DNA of 64,000 nt, from positions 1,550,001-1,614,000 of the forward strand of contig NZ_CP043318.1 in the NCBI RefSeq assembly GCF_001984825.2, given 5' to 3'. Every line of letters starts with the position of its first letter. The stretch's first letter is position 1. The position numbers were made by a program, and so were the translations under genes. Source of the DNA: Enterobacter chengduensis (GTDB lineage: Bacteria; Pseudomonadota; Gammaproteobacteria; Enterobacterales; Enterobacteriaceae). This document shows, piece by piece, positions 51,147 through 63,581 of this stretch. Under the pieces are notes generated by a model. It made no database searches and was not told where the DNA came from. It saw nothing but the letters and a program-made list of their open reading frames with translations.

Positions 51147-51840
51147 ACGTTATTTTGTCACCGGCACGGATACGGAAGTGGGCAAAACGGTTGCCAGCTC
51201 GGCGCTGCTGCAGGCGGCACGACGGCTCGGAAAAAACACCGCCGGATACAAGCCGGTCGCTTCCGGCAGCGAGATGACGGCGGAGGGGCTACGCAACACC
51301 GACGCCCTGGCGCTCCAGCGCAACAGTACCCTTGAGCTTGCCTATTCAGCGGTGAATCCGTACACCTTTGCCGAGCCGACCTCGCCGCACATTATCAGCG
51401 CCGACGAGGAACGTCCGATTGATTTCGCCGTGCTGTCTGCCGGATTACGGGCGCTGGAAAGCCGGGCCGACTGGGTGCTGGTGGAGGGGGCAGGCGGCTG
51501 GTTTACGCCCCTTTCGGACACGCAGACGTTTGCTGACTGGGTGCAGGCCGAGCGGCTTCCGGTCATTCTGGTGGTCGGCGTTAAGCTGGGCTGTATTAAC
51601 CACGCCATGCTGACCGCGCAGGCCGTACGGCAGGCCGGGCTGCGTCTGGCGGGCTGGATAGCCAACGACGTGGTTGCGCCGGGTAAACGACACCAGGAAT
51701 ATCTGGCGACGCTCGGGCGCGTCCTGCCCGCACCGTGCCTCGGGGAGATCCCCTGGCTGGCTGGCGGCGTGGAAAAGGCCGACACCGGGCGTTATCTCGA
51801 TCTCAGCGCCTTGCTTCCCGCGACATCCAGTGAGCGATAA
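51139..51840 (+). CDS. bioD: Dethiobiotin synthetase
   Basis: ATP-dependent carboxylation of diaminopelargonate to dethiobiotin. It is 233 aa from a GTG at 51139 (reads [17 protein letters not shown]). The P-loop is GTDTEVGKT, with [13 protein letters not shown] and [11 protein letters not shown] also conserved. The GTG is chosen because the ATG five codons earlier falls inside bioC without family support. The last 38 bases overlap, antisense, the convergent ABC ATPase gene. Confidence 0.94.
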   Translation: MTERYFVTGTDTEVGKTVASSALLQAARRLGKNTAGYKPVASGSEMTAEGLRNTDALALQRNSTLELAYSAVNPYTFAEPTSPHIISADEERPIDFAVLSAGLRALESRADWVLVEGAGGWFTPLSDTQTFADWVQAERLPVILVVGVKLGCINHAMLTAQAVRQAGLRLAGWIANDVVAPGKRHQEYLATLGRVLPAPCLGEIPWLAGGVEKADTGRYLDLSALLPATSSER

Positions 51841-52525
51841 GCTCGTCATCCAGCTCGTTAACGTGGCCCTGCGCCACGTTACGCCCGCGATAGAGCAGGC
51901 AGAAACGGTCCGCCACCCGGCGGATAAACGACAGCTGCTGCTCCGCTAACAGCACCGTCATACCCAACTCCCGGTTTAAGCGCACCAGCAGCTGCCCCAG
52001 CTTCTGGGCGAAGCTGTATCCTGCGCCGTGCAGGGGCTCATCGAGGATCAGCAGGTGCGGACGGTTGACCAGCGCATTGGCCAGCGCCAGCTGATACTGG
52101 TCGTCCGGAGAGAGCGCGTTAGCGCGGGTCTGTCGCAGCGCGTAGAGCGTCGGAAACAGGTCGTAAACGTCACTTTTCGCTTCCGGGTTGGGTTTCCCCA
52201 TCGCCCGCATGGCGATATGCAGATTCTCCTCAATCGTCAGCTGGGAGAAGATCCGCCTGTCCTGCGGGACATAGCCTATCCCCGGCCCTGAACGCGGTTC
52301 TGGCGGCAGGTTGAGCAAATCGCGCGGCGGGGCCCCCGCCTCGTGCCAGATGATGCTGCCGCTTTCGACGGGCACTCTCCCGGCAATGCAGTTCATGAGG
52401 GTGGTTTTCCCCATCCCCGGCAGGCCAACGACGCCCGTACACATCCCTTGCGGAAAGTCCACATTCACGTTCCATAGCGTATGTTGGCTTCCGTAAAACT
52501 GATTCACAGCACGCAGACTCAACAT
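51803..52525 (-). CDS. Orphan UrtE/LivF-like ABC ATPase with degenerate signature
   Basis: 240 aa, closest in pattern to the UrtE (urea) and LivF (branched-chain amino acid) ATP-binding subunits. Walker A GLPGMGKTT (34-42), Q-loop Gln88 in GYVPQDRRIF, and Walker B LLILDEP (158-164, Glu163) are intact. The family signature LSGGQQQ is replaced by LSPDDQYQ (138-145). Gln196 in LLAEQQ stands where other ABC proteins have the switch His, which is normal for LivF/UrtE. No permease or binding-protein gene is near. Start at 52525 follows AAGGAGAG. Function not known; a regulatory or vestigial ATPase is possible. Confidence 0.85.
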   Translation of the reverse strand: MLSLRAVNQFYGSQHTLWNVNVDFPQGMCTGVVGLPGMGKTTLMNCIAGRVPVESGSIIWHEAGAPPRDLLNLPPEPRSGPGIGYVPQDRRIFSQLTIEENLHIAMRAMGKPNPEAKSDVYDLFPTLYALRQTRANALSPDDQYQLALANALVNRPHLLILDEPLHGAGYSFAQKLGQLLVRLNRELGMTVLLAEQQLSFIRRVADRFCLLYRGRNVAQGHVNELDDELIAHWMSREARR

Positions 52526-52857
52526 CTTTCTCTCCTTAAAAATGTGTGTAGGTGAGGCTCGGGTTTGAGTCTGCAAAACCCCTGCCAGAAACCGAAATGT
52601 GCTTAAAAAACGGCTTTTTTAGGAATAGGTCACCGGAGAAGGGCTTAAAAAAAGCCGGGAGTGCACATTGACGGTGCTGGCGGTGTCGGGTTGTGGTGCA
52701 GCGGGAGAGTTGATGGAAATGTGAGCAAGATCGCATTGGTTGGTTATGAATGAGGCAACTGTTAATCAGCAAAAAAGAGCTATAAAAATTTTTTCCTGCC
52801 GTCTCGTGGGAAAACCCGGGAATTTGCCGAGCGCCACTCCGCACGGGCTGGAAGCAG

Positions 52858-52880
52858 TTATCCACTATTCCTGTGGATAA
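52858..52880. promoter_or_regulatory. Pair of inverted DnaA boxes upstream of uvrB
   Basis: TTATCCACT at 52858-52866 and TGTGGATAA (reverse TTATCCACA, a perfect box) at 52872-52880. DnaA involvement upstream of uvrB has been reported in E. coli. About 400 bp separates them from the start codon. Confidence 0.7.
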
Positions 52881-53184
52881 CCATGTGCATTAGAGTTAGA
52901 AAACACGCGATAAGCGAGAGAAGACGCGGCTTTCAACCAAATTGACGCGAAACGCGGCTTTTGAAAATATCGTTTAATATTTAATTGCTTAGATAAAAGC
53001 AATTCCCGTCATGAAAGCGTCACCCGTTGCCACAAAACTATCATTACCTGGCTTGACAAATGTTAAAAAAGAAAAAGTTCTGGGGATAACCTGACCTGAC
53101 TGGTGTTTTATATTGTCACAGTCCAAATTTTGGCCGCTATCGCGCTAATCATTCAGGCGCTACGCTAAATATCCTGACATGCTA

Positions 53185-53200
53185 CTGGTTTTTCATCCAG
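53185..53200. promoter_or_regulatory. LexA (SOS) box of uvrB
   Basis: CTGGTTTTTCATCCAG, of the form CTG-N10-CAG, about 80 bp before the uvrB ATG. It differs at few positions from the E. coli uvrB SOS box. Induction by DNA damage is expected. Confidence 0.88.
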
Positions 53201-53277
53201 TGTTTTTTACTGGCATTCCTGGCAACAACGAGTAAAATTACTCACCTGCCGCTTATAACGTCATCAGGTTGTCGCCC

Positions 53278-55293
<2,016 letters not shown>

Positions 55294-55303
55294 GTCGGTG
55301 ATG

Positions 55304-55342
55304 TTTTTTCTCCCTCTCCCTGTGGGAGAGGGCCGGGGTGAG
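55304..55342. repeat. Left part of a CCCTCTCCC-type palindromic repeat interrupted by the IS
   Basis: CCCTCTCCC / GGGAGAGGG hairpin followed by CCGGGGTGAG. The continuation GGCAACAGG expected from this repeat type appears at 56513, on the other side of the insertion sequence. Confidence 0.75.
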
Positions 55343-55348
55343 CAGCTG

Positions 55349-55360
55349 TGTTTAAAGTCA
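55349..55360. repeat. Subterminal inverted repeat, left
   Basis: TGTTTAAAGTCA, perfect reverse complement of 56495-56506. Confidence 0.85.
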
Positions 55361-55371
55361 ACAGCTGACGA

Positions 55372-56494
<1,123 letters not shown>

Positions 56495-56506
56495 TGACTT
56501 TAAACA
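56495..56506. repeat. Subterminal inverted repeat, right
   Basis: TGACTTTAAACA, perfect reverse complement of 55349-55360. Confidence 0.85.
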
Positions 56507-56536
56507 TACAAGGGCAACAGGCCGCACAAAACGAAC

Positions 56537-57445
56537 CTAGCCCAGCGCCTGAATCGCTTTCTCCAGCGCCTCGCGCAGCAGGTGACGGTCGTGGCGATAC
56601 TTGATGTCTGAGGCCTCCAGCGGCTCCTGCACCACCAGACGATCGCCAATCCCTGACACATCTACTTTCGGGCCCACGACTACACCGTCAATGATTTTCT
56701 TGCCGACGTACTGCTCCATCAGACTCAGTTTGTCTGCCAGCGACAGGCTCGCCGCCGCCGGGCTCAGCTCACGGCCTAAATTGCCGATATAAACCATCGG
56801 GGCAGGGGTGCGGCGCAGCGCCTGCGCCAGCTCTTTCACCAGCAGTATGGGCATCAGGCTGGTATAGAAACTGCCCGGACCGATCAGGATAAGATCCGCT
56901 TCCCCAATGGCCTCCACCGCTTCTCGCGTGGCGGGCACGGCCGGATAGGTCATGAGCTCCGTTGGCGGCACGAGGAGCTGGTCAATATTCACCTCGCCGT
57001 ACACTTCATGCCCTTCAGCGTCGATTGCCATCAGGTCAACCGGTTGTTCAGACATGGGGATCAGGAATGCGTCCACTTTGAGCAAATTACGGATAAGGTT
57101 GATCGCTTCCAGGGGCCTTACGCTCAGGTGATCCAGCGCCTTTAACATGAGATTTCCAAGGTTATGCCCGGAAAGTTCGCCATTACCGCCAAAACGGTAC
57201 TCAAACATCGCTGAGGCGACGCTTGGTTCGGTAATTAACTGGTTTAGACAGTTGCGCATATCTCCCCAGGCAATACCGCCTTCGGCACGACGAATTCGCC
57301 CGGTTGAGCCGCCGTTATCGGTGGTGGTCACTATCCCCGTCAGCCTTGAGCCGAGTGAAGACAACGAGGACATCACCCGGCCTAAGCCGTGCCCTCCGCC
57401 AAGAGCGACCACTCGGTCAAGATCCGCAAAAGTGCGATTGCGCAT
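56537..57445 (-). CDS. ybhK: YvcK/YbhK-family gluconeogenesis or cell-shape factor
   Basis: 302 aa, CofD/YvcK family. The N-terminal nucleotide-binding [13 protein letters not shown] (about residues 16-28), [15 protein letters not shown], and [15 protein letters not shown] are signatures. Bacillus YvcK binds UDP-sugars and is needed on gluconeogenic carbon sources; the role of the enteric protein is less clear. It lies next to the IS at its 3' end and is divergent from moaA. The reading frame is complete. Confidence 0.92.
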   Translation of the reverse strand: MRNRTFADLDRVVALGGGHGLGRVMSSLSSLGSRLTGIVTTTDNGGSTGRIRRAEGGIAWGDMRNCLNQLITEPSVASAMFEYRFGGNGELSGHNLGNLMLKALDHLSVRPLEAINLIRNLLKVDAFLIPMSEQPVDLMAIDAEGHEVYGEVNIDQLLVPPTELMTYPAVPATREAVEAIGEADLILIGPGSFYTSLMPILLVKELAQALRRTPAPMVYIGNLGRELSPAAASLSLADKLSLMEQYVGKKIIDGVVVGPKVDVSGIGDRLVVQEPLEASDIKYRHDRHLLREALEKAIQALG

Positions 57446-57585
57446 ACGTATTCCTTATCACGTTCGATCGCGTAACAGTAACCTAACTACCCCTAAAAGA
57501 CGATGCCTTACCCGATGCAAAATGACGTATATCAATGTGAAAATACGATTTTTAGGTATTCTGTAGCGAAAATGCAGGATTGAAT

Positions 57586-57609
57586 CGCTATATAGATGAT
57601 TATATAGCG
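57586..57609. promoter_or_regulatory. ModE operator upstream of moaA
   Basis: A perfect 8-8-8 inverted repeat, CGCTATAT (57586-57593) and ATATAGCG (57602-57609), with the same 24-bp layout as the modA operator. In E. coli ModE-molybdate activates moaA from an upstream site. Confidence 0.88.
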
Positions 57610-57682
57610 CAAAGCGATAATGGCGCAGTCAGAATTTCCGCGCTACTATCGCTCTAACCACGTTTTCAACATTGAAAACATA

Positions 57683-57787
57683 CACTCTAGCCCTTGTGCC
57701 TGTGTCGAAAGATATGGCGCTCTGGCCGTGGCAAATGTGCCACCAGGGTACAGAAAGAAATGACTGTGCCTCCCGTATCTGGAAAGG
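57683..57787 (+). promoter_or_regulatory. Moco (molybdenum cofactor) riboswitch
   Basis: The moaA leader contains the conserved Moco RNA motif: CACTCTAGCC at the 5' side, CTCTGGCCGTGGCA and TGCCACCAGGGTAC paired segments, GAAAGAAATGAC, GTGCCTCCC, and a closing TATCTGGAAAGG. The last block contains the moaA ribosome binding site (GGAAAGG), so cofactor binding would block translation. Boundaries are approximate. Confidence 0.88.
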
Positions 57788-57792
57788 TGTAC

Positions 57793-58782
57793 ATGGCTTC
57801 ACAACTTACTGATGCTTTCGCGCGTAAGTTTTACTACTTGCGTCTGTCGATTACCGATGTGTGCAACTTCCGTTGCACCTACTGCCTGCCCGACGGTTAC
57901 AAACCGGGCAGCGTTACCAATAACGGCTTTCTCTCCGTCGATGAAGTGCGCCGCGTTACGCGCGCCTTCTCTGAGCTCGGCACCGAAAAAGTGCGTCTGA
58001 CCGGCGGTGAACCCACTCTGCGCCGCGATTTCCCCGACATCATTGCCGCCGTGCGTGAAAACGAGCGCATCCGCCAGATTGCGGTGACCACCAACGGTTA
58101 CCGCATGGCGCGTGACGTGGCGAACTGGCGCGATGCGGGGCTGACGGCGATTAACGTCAGCGTCGATAGCCTCGACGCCCGTCAGTTCCACGCCATTACC
58201 GGCCAGGATAAATTTCAGCAGGTCATGGACGGCATCGACGCCGCGTTCACGGTGGGCTTCGAAAAAGTTAAGGTCAACACGGTGCTGATGCGTGATGTGA
58301 ACCATCATCAGCTTGATACATTCCTGGCGTGGATCAAATCCCGTCCCATTCAGCTGCGCTTTATCGAGCTGATGGAAACCGGCGAGGGCAGCGAGCTCTT
58401 CCGTCGGCATCACATCTCCGGCATGGTGCTGCGCGACGCGCTGCTCAGGCGCGGCTGGATCCACCAGATCCGCCAGCGCAGCGACGGCCCGGCGCAGGTC
58501 TTCTGCCATCCTGATTACGAAGGCGAGATCGGGCTTATCATGCCCTATGAGAAAGACTTCTGCGCCAGCTGCAACCGCCTGCGCGTCTCCTCCGTGGGTA
58601 AACTCCACCTTTGCCTGTTCGGCGACGGCGGCGTAGACCTTCGCGATCTGCTTGAAAACGATGCGCAGCAGGCCGCGCTTGAAGCACGCATTTCTGAAGC
58701 GCTGACGCACAAAAAACAGACCCACTTCCTGCATCAGGGCAATACCGGCATTACTCAGAACCTGTCCTACATCGGCGGGTAA
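57793..58782 (+). CDS. moaA: GTP 3',8-cyclase
   Basis: Radical SAM enzyme that starts molybdopterin synthesis. It is 329 aa. N-terminal cluster ligands C24NFRC28TYC31, C-terminal cluster in [18 protein letters not shown], and the C-terminal Gly-Gly (YIGG) needed for activity. Start ATG 57793 lies within GGTGTACATGGC just after the riboswitch; earlier in-frame ATGs lie in the riboswitch itself. First gene of moaABCDE. Confidence 0.97.
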   Translation: MASQLTDAFARKFYYLRLSITDVCNFRCTYCLPDGYKPGSVTNNGFLSVDEVRRVTRAFSELGTEKVRLTGGEPTLRRDFPDIIAAVRENERIRQIAVTTNGYRMARDVANWRDAGLTAINVSVDSLDARQFHAITGQDKFQQVMDGIDAAFTVGFEKVKVNTVLMRDVNHHQLDTFLAWIKSRPIQLRFIELMETGEGSELFRRHHISGMVLRDALLRRGWIHQIRQRSDGPAQVFCHPDYEGEIGLIMPYEKDFCASCNRLRVSSVGKLHLCLFGDGGVDLRDLLENDAQQAALEARISEALTHKKQTHFLHQGNTGITQNLSYIGG

Positions 58783-58806
58783 TCAGGCTTAAGAAGGAAT
58801 CAGAAG

Positions 58807-59319
58807 ATGAGTCAGGTCAGCGCAGAATTTATCCCGACACGCATTGCTATCCTTACCGTTTCCGACCGCCGTGGCGAAGAGGATGATACGTCCGGCCACT
58901 GGCTGCGCGAGGCGGCCCATGACGCGGGGCATCACATCGTCGATAAAGCCATCGTGAAGGAGAACCGCTACGCCATTCGCGCGCAGGTCTCTCAGTGGAT
59001 CGCCAGCGATGACGTGCAGGTGGTATTGATCACCGGCGGCACCGGTTTTACCGCAGGCGATCAGGCGCCTGAAGCGCTGATCCCGCTGTTTGACCGCGAG
59101 GTGGAAGGCTTCGGCGAAGTGTTCCGCATGCTCTCCTTTGAGGAGATCGGCACCTCCACGCTGCAGTCGCGCGCCGTTGCCGGCGTGGCTAACAAAACCC
59201 TGATTTTCGCCATGCCGGGCTCGACAAAAGCCTGCCGCACCGCGTGGGAAAACATCATCGCCCCGCAGCTGGATGCCCGTACCCGTCCGTGTAATTTTCA
59301 TCCTCATTTAAAGAAATAA
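58807..59319 (+). CDS. moaB: Molybdenum cofactor biosynthesis protein B
   Basis: 170 aa, MogA-like fold. Motifs ILTVSDRRGEEDDTSG and LITGGTGFTAGDQAPEA bind molybdopterin. E. coli MoaB trimerises but MogA does most of the adenylylation, so MoaB may be dispensable. It lies 3 bp before moaC. Confidence 0.96.
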   Translation: MSQVSAEFIPTRIAILTVSDRRGEEDDTSGHWLREAAHDAGHHIVDKAIVKENRYAIRAQVSQWIASDDVQVVLITGGTGFTAGDQAPEALIPLFDREVEGFGEVFRMLSFEEIGTSTLQSRAVAGVANKTLIFAMPGSTKACRTAWENIIAPQLDARTRPCNFHPHLKK

Positions 59320-59322
59320 GCT

Positions 59323-59808
59323 ATGTCACAACTGACCCACATTAACGCCGCTGGCGAAGCGCATATGGTGGACGTCTCTGCCAAAGCCGAGACGGTGCGC
59401 GAGGCGCGCGCGGAAGCGTTCGTTACCATGCAGCCGGAAACGCTGGCGATGATTATCGACGGCAGTCACCACAAGGGCGACGTCTTTGCCACCGCGCGCA
59501 TCGCGGGCATTCAGGCCGCCAAGCGCACCTGGGACTTAATCCCGCTGTGCCATCCGCTGATGCTGAGCAAGGTGGAAGTAAACCTGCAGGCGCAGCCGGA
59601 GCACAACCGCGTGCGGATTGAGTCACTCTGCCGCTTAACCGGCAAAACCGGGGTGGAGATGGAGGCGCTGACGGCGGCCTCCGTTGCCGCGCTGACCATC
59701 TACGACATGTGCAAAGCGGTGCAGAAAGATATGGTGATTGGCCCGGTGCGCCTGCTGGCTAAAAGCGGCGGCAAATCCGCTGATTTTAAGGTGGACAGCC
59801 ATGATTAA
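59323..59808 (+). CDS. moaC: Cyclic pyranopterin monophosphate synthase
   Basis: Converts the MoaA product to cPMP. It is 161 aa. [31 protein letters not shown] and [10 protein letters not shown] (with the catalytic Lys) are the conserved segments. Overlaps moaD by 8 bases. Confidence 0.97.
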   Translation: MSQLTHINAAGEAHMVDVSAKAETVREARAEAFVTMQPETLAMIIDGSHHKGDVFATARIAGIQAAKRTWDLIPLCHPLMLSKVEVNLQAQPEHNRVRIESLCRLTGKTGVEMEALTAASVAALTIYDMCKAVQKDMVIGPVRLLAKSGGKSADFKVDSHD

Positions 59809-60046
59809 GGTGCTCTTTTTTGCCCAGGTGCGCGAGCTGGTGAATACCGACAGCCTGACGCTGGAGGGCTCTTTTGAAAACGTTGCTGCCCTGCGCGCGC
59901 ATCTGGCGGCGCAGGGCGACCGCTGGGCGCTGGCGCTGGACGAAGGCAAACTGCTTGCCGCCGTTAACCAGACGCTGGTGGAATTCAGCCATCCGCTGGC
60001 CGCAGGGGATGAAGTGGCCTTCTTCCCGCCGGTCACGGGGGGCTGA
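59801..60046 (+). CDS. moaD: Molybdopterin synthase sulfur carrier subunit
   Basis: 81-aa ubiquitin-like protein ending in VTGG; the terminal Gly is thiocarboxylated and gives sulfur to cPMP. The start at 59801 ([13 protein letters not shown]) overlaps moaC; a longer in-frame start inside moaC lacks support. One base precedes moaE. Confidence 0.96.
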   Translation: MIKVLFFAQVRELVNTDSLTLEGSFENVAALRAHLAAQGDRWALALDEGKLLAAVNQTLVEFSHPLAAGDEVAFFPPVTGG

Positions 60047-60047
60047 G

Positions 60048-60500
60048 ATGGCTGAAACCCGAATTCTGGTGAGTCCCGCGCGTTTTAACGTGGGGACAGA
60101 ATACAGCTGGCTGGCGGAACGCGATGAAGACGGCGCGGTCGTCACCTTCACCGGCAAGGTGCGCAACCACAACCTCGGCGACAGCGTGAAGGCGCTGACG
60201 CTGGAGCATTATCCGGGTATGACCGAGAAATCGCTGGCGGAGATTGTGGCGGAAGCGCGAGGCCGCTGGCCGCTCGGGCGCGTCACCGTGATCCACCGCA
60301 TCGGCGAGATGTGGCCAGGCGAAGAGATTGTCTTTGTCGGGGTGACCAGCGCGCACCGCGGCAGCGCGTTCGCGGCGGGGGAGTTCATTATGGATTACCT
60401 CAAAACCAAAGCCCCGTTCTGGAAACGCGAAGCGACGCCGGAAGGCGATCGCTGGGTCGAATCCCGCGACAGCGATAAACAAGCCGCCAGCCGTTGGTAG
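60048..60500 (+). CDS. moaE: Molybdopterin synthase catalytic subunit
   Basis: Large subunit of molybdopterin synthase, 150 aa. Conserved VTFTGKVRNHNLGD, VIHRIGEMWPGEEIV, SAHRGSAF and KTKAPFWKRE (with the active-site Lys) are visible. The start at 60048 follows GGGGGCTGAG. Last of the moa operon. Confidence 0.96.
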   Translation: MAETRILVSPARFNVGTEYSWLAERDEDGAVVTFTGKVRNHNLGDSVKALTLEHYPGMTEKSLAEIVAEARGRWPLGRVTVIHRIGEMWPGEEIVFVGVTSAHRGSAFAAGEFIMDYLKTKAPFWKREATPEGDRWVESRDSDKQAASRW

Positions 60501-60564
60501 TCGGTTGACGTGGATGTGTTAATCTTAAGGTGTGTGTCTACTTAATCTTAATCAGGAGTGAATC

Positions 60565-61272
60565 ATGGACCGATTTCCGCGTTCCGATTCAATAGTACAG
60601 CAGACCCGTAGCGGCCTGCAGACGTATATGGCTCAGGTGTACGGCTGGATGACGGTCGGCCTGCTGCTTACCGCGTTTATCGCGTGGTATGCGGCGAACA
60701 CGCCTGAACTGATGATGTTTATCTTCTCCAGCAAAATCACCTTCTTTGGGCTGATTATCGCCCAGCTGGGGCTGGTGTTCGTGCTCTCCGGTCTGGTGCA
60801 TAAGCTCAGCGCGGGGATGGCGACCACGCTGTTTATGCTCTATTCGGCGCTAACGGGGCTGACGCTTTCCAGTATTTTCATCGTCTACACCTACTCCTCC
60901 ATCGCCAGCACGTTTGTGGTGACCGGCGGAATGTTTGGCGCGATGAGCCTCTACGGCTACACCACCAAACGTGACCTGAGCGGCTTTGGCAGCATGCTGT
61001 TTATGGGGCTGATTGGGATTGTGCTGGCGTCGCTGGTGAACCTGTGGCTGAAGAGCGACGCGCTGATGTGGGCCATTACCTACATCGGGGTGGTGGTCTT
61101 CGTTGGGCTGACGGCGTATGACACGCAGAAGCTGAAAAACATCGGCGAGCAGATCGACGTGCGCGACAGTTCGAACCTGCGCAAATACTCGATTCTGGGC
61201 GCGCTGACGCTCTACCTGGACTTCATCAACCTGTTCCTGATGCTGCTGCGGATTTTCGGCAACCGTCGTTAA
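60565..61272 (+). CDS. ybhL: Bax inhibitor-1/YccA family membrane protein YbhL
   Basis: 235 aa with about seven membrane helices, TMBIM/BI-1 family. The N-terminus is soluble for about 20 residues. Family motifs include TVGLLLTAFIAWYA and VFVGLTAYDTQKLKNIGEQ, where the paired Asp residues act as a pH-sensitive latch in the Bacillus homolog YetJ. Ion leak or channel function is plausible; the role in enterics is not known. Confidence 0.92.
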   Translation: MDRFPRSDSIVQQTRSGLQTYMAQVYGWMTVGLLLTAFIAWYAANTPELMMFIFSSKITFFGLIIAQLGLVFVLSGLVHKLSAGMATTLFMLYSALTGLTLSSIFIVYTYSSIASTFVVTGGMFGAMSLYGYTTKRDLSGFGSMLFMGLIGIVLASLVNLWLKSDALMWAITYIGVVVFVGLTAYDTQKLKNIGEQIDVRDSSNLRKYSILGALTLYLDFINLFLMLLRIFGNRR

Positions 61273-61281
61273 GGTTGTATT

Positions 61282-61377
61282 CCCCTCACCCTAACCCTCT
61301 CCCCATAGGGGAGAGGGGACTGCTCGGTGCAGTCTTTGCTCCCTCGCCCCTTAGGGGAGAGGGCTGGGGTGAGGGGG
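61282..61377. repeat. Compound inverted repeat between ybhL and ybhN
   Basis: Outer arms CCCCTCACCCTAACCCTCTC and GAGAGGGCTGGGGTGAGGGG are inverted copies, with inner hairpins CTCCCC/GGGGAG. It lies between convergent genes and belongs to the same repeat type as 4043 and 55304. It may work as a bidirectional terminator. Confidence 0.85.
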
Positions 61378-61380
61378 CTT

Positions 61381-62343
61381 TCATTTCGCTAACGCCTTCT
61401 CGTTCTTCGCTCTCAGCTTTTTCGCCCGACTCTCCAGCACCAGATAACAAACCGTTGCCAGCGCCAGCGGCAGGAAGTAATAGAGCATGCGGTACGCCAG
61501 CAGGGCGGCGATAATCGTTCCCTGAGAGACATGCTCCCCGGCCAGAAGGGCAATAAATACCGCCTCCAGCACGCCGATCCCCGCAGGAATATGCACAATG
61601 ACGCCCGCAATACTGCTCACCAGCAGCACGCCCAGCACGAAGAAGTAATTCACGTCCTCGCCAATCAGCAGCCAGATGATGGCCCCCATCGCCATCCAGT
61701 TAGCGCTGGATACCGCCATCTGCAGCATCGCGAACTTCCACGACGGCAGCACCAGCTTTTGCCCTTTTATGGTCATGTGACGGCGCTTAGCGAAGGCGCA
61801 GGCCCACAGATACGCGGCGATGATCAGCAGCAGCACGATGCCCAGGATGCGCAGCGTGGCCTCATCGATGTACCAGTGCGCGGGCAGCTGGACTACGCCG
61901 ATGGTGAAAATCACCCCGCCGAGCAGAATATAGCCCAGCCAGTTCGTGGTGATGCTCAGGGAAAAAATGCGTGTTATGGTCCCGCCCGGCAGCCCGAGAC
62001 GCGAGTAGAGGCGATAGCGCATGCCAATCCCCCCGACCCAGGTACTCAGCGTCAGGTTGAAGGCGTAGCAAATAAACGACACCAGCATCACCTGGCGTTT
62101 AGCCAGCTTGTGGCCGCAGTATGCCCGGCCCAGCAGGTCGTAGCAGCCGTACATCAGATAACTCACGATAACCAGCCCTACCGCGCCCAGCAGCACCATC
62201 CGGTTGTAGTTGCGGATGACCTCCCACACCTCTTCCCAGTCAACTTTTTGGGCGTAAACCACCAGCAGAACGGCGACCGCAATAAAGAACACCCAGGTAA
62301 GAACTTTTTTCGCAAGCCGCCAGCGCGGATGTGATTTCGACAT
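61381..62343 (-). CDS. ybhN: YbhN, UPF0104/LPG-flippase-like membrane protein
   Basis: 320 aa with about eight membrane helices, similar to the flippase domain of lysylphosphatidylglycerol synthases (MprF). Conserved FNLTLSTWVGGIGMRYRLYSRLGL and HIPAGIGVLEAVFIALL. No synthase domain. It overlaps clsB by one base, so lipid handling together with cardiolipin synthesis is a reasonable inference. Substrate unknown. Confidence 0.92.
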   Translation of the reverse strand: MSKSHPRWRLAKKVLTWVFFIAVAVLLVVYAQKVDWEEVWEVIRNYNRMVLLGAVGLVIVSYLMYGCYDLLGRAYCGHKLAKRQVMLVSFICYAFNLTLSTWVGGIGMRYRLYSRLGLPGGTITRIFSLSITTNWLGYILLGGVIFTIGVVQLPAHWYIDEATLRILGIVLLLIIAAYLWACAFAKRRHMTIKGQKLVLPSWKFAMLQMAVSSANWMAMGAIIWLLIGEDVNYFFVLGVLLVSSIAGVIVHIPAGIGVLEAVFIALLAGEHVSQGTIIAALLAYRMLYYFLPLALATVCYLVLESRAKKLRAKNEKALAK

Positions 62344-63581
62344 CAGGGTTTGCCTCCGTCTTCCGCCTCAACGCGGTCCTGGGTTTCCATTTCGGGCTGT
62401 ACCGGCGGGTCGACCTGCGCCAGCTTCGGCGTATGCGCCGGCAGCCAGCCGACCATCGCCGGGAAATGGCGCAGGAAGTGGAACACCACTACGCTGATGC
62501 CCAGGTTCCACCAGGTGCGTTTCGGCACCATAGACTCATCCACGCGCACGCAGTCGTTAACGATCAGCGCCTGCAGGTTGTCCCGCAGGGTCTGGTTAAA
62601 CTGGCGATCGTGAATGATCAGGTTGGCTTCAAGATTGAGCGACAGGCTCAGCGGATCCAGGTTGCTGGATCCGACGGTGGCCCAGTGATCGTCCATCAGC
62701 GCCACTTTGCCGTGCAGCGGTCGGCGGCGATATTCGTAGATCTGAACGCCACCTTTGACCAGGTAGTTATACAGCAGCCGAGCGCCGACTTTGACGATCG
62801 GCATATCCGGCTCGCCCTGCACAATCAGCTTCACCCGTACCCCGCGCCGGGCCGCGCTGCGCATGGCGTGCAGCAGGCGATAGCCCGGGAAAAAGTAGGC
62901 GTTAGCAATGATCACCTCGCGCTTCGCGTTGGCGAGCATCTTCAGGTAATGGCGTTCAATATCGTCCCGGTGCTCGCCGTTGTCGCGCCAGACGAAAAGG
63001 GCCTGCGCTTCGCCGGGCTTGCGGTTCTCCTCCGGGCGATGGCGGCGTTTCCACCAGCGGCGAACGGCCTCTTTCCCCGGCAGGTTCTCCAGTTCGAATA
63101 ATACGATGTCCTGCACTACCGGGCCCTCAATGCGAATGGCGTAATCCTGCTTCGCTTCCGGGCCGTAGTCGGACATGTGCTCGGCGGAGTAGTTAATGCC
63201 GCCGACAAACGCCACCGTCTCATCCACCACCACAATTTTGCGGTGCATCCGGCGGAAAAGGTTGGTCCGCATGCCGAACAGGCGCGGACCGGGATCGTAG
63301 TAGCGGAACACCACGCCCGCAGCGGTCAGTTCATTGACGAAACCGTCGCTGAGGTCCGGCGAGCCGTAGCCATCCAGCAGCACTTCAATTTTGATGCCGC
63401 GTCGGGCGGCGCGCAGCAGCACGCCGTGCAGCTGTTTGCCGACGTTATCTTCGAACCAGATAAAGGTTTCGAGGATCACTCTCTGCTTAGCGTTATCAAT
63501 CGCCTTAAAGACGGCCGGGTAATACTCATCGCCGTTGACCAGCAGCGAGATCCGGTTGCCTTCCTGCCAGGAACATTTCAT
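62343..63581 (-). CDS. clsB: Cardiolipin synthase B
   Basis: Phospholipase D-superfamily enzyme, 412 aa, making cardiolipin from phosphatidylglycerol. Two HKD motifs: [18 protein letters not shown] and [18 protein letters not shown]. It lacks the N-terminal membrane helices of ClsA but has a hydrophobic C-terminal segment ([18 protein letters not shown]). In the ybhPON operon order with ybhP upstream (4-base overlap) and ybhN downstream. Confidence 0.96.
   Translation of the reverse strand: MKCSWQEGNRISLLVNGDEYYPAVFKAIDNAKQRVILETFIWFEDNVGKQLHGVLLRAARRGIKIEVLLDGYGSPDLSDGFVNELTAAGVVFRYYDPGPRLFGMRTNLFRRMHRKIVVVDETVAFVGGINYSAEHMSDYGPEAKQDYAIRIEGPVVQDIVLFELENLPGKEAVRRWWKRRHRPEENRKPGEAQALFVWRDNGEHRDDIERHYLKMLANAKREVIIANAYFFPGYRLLHAMRSAARRGVRVKLIVQGEPDMPIVKVGARLLYNYLVKGGVQIYEYRRRPLHGKVALMDDHWATVGSSNLDPLSLSLNLEANLIIHDRQFNQTLRDNLQALIVNDCVRVDESMVPKRTWWNLGISVVVFHFLRHFPAMVGWLPAHTPKLAQVDPPVQPEMETQDRVEAEDGGKP

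Larger units (their letters stand above)
52526..53277. promoter_or_regulatory. Long non-coding region before uvrB
   Basis: 752 bp between the divergent ABC ATPase gene and uvrB. It holds two facing DnaA-box-like sites and a LexA box (listed) and the uvrB promoters. The part nearest the ATPase gene (52560-52660) has A/T-rich inverted words (CGGCTTTTTT / AAAAAAAGCCGG) that could fold. No credible protein gene; the minus-strand frame at 52536-52865 lacks a recognisable product. Confidence 0.7.
57446..57792. promoter_or_regulatory. ybhK-moaA divergent regulatory region
   Basis: 347 bp holding the ModE operator and Moco riboswitch (listed) on the moaA side. The ybhK promoter must lie in the left part, near 57460-57540, but no confident hexamers were assigned. 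Confidence 0.75.
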
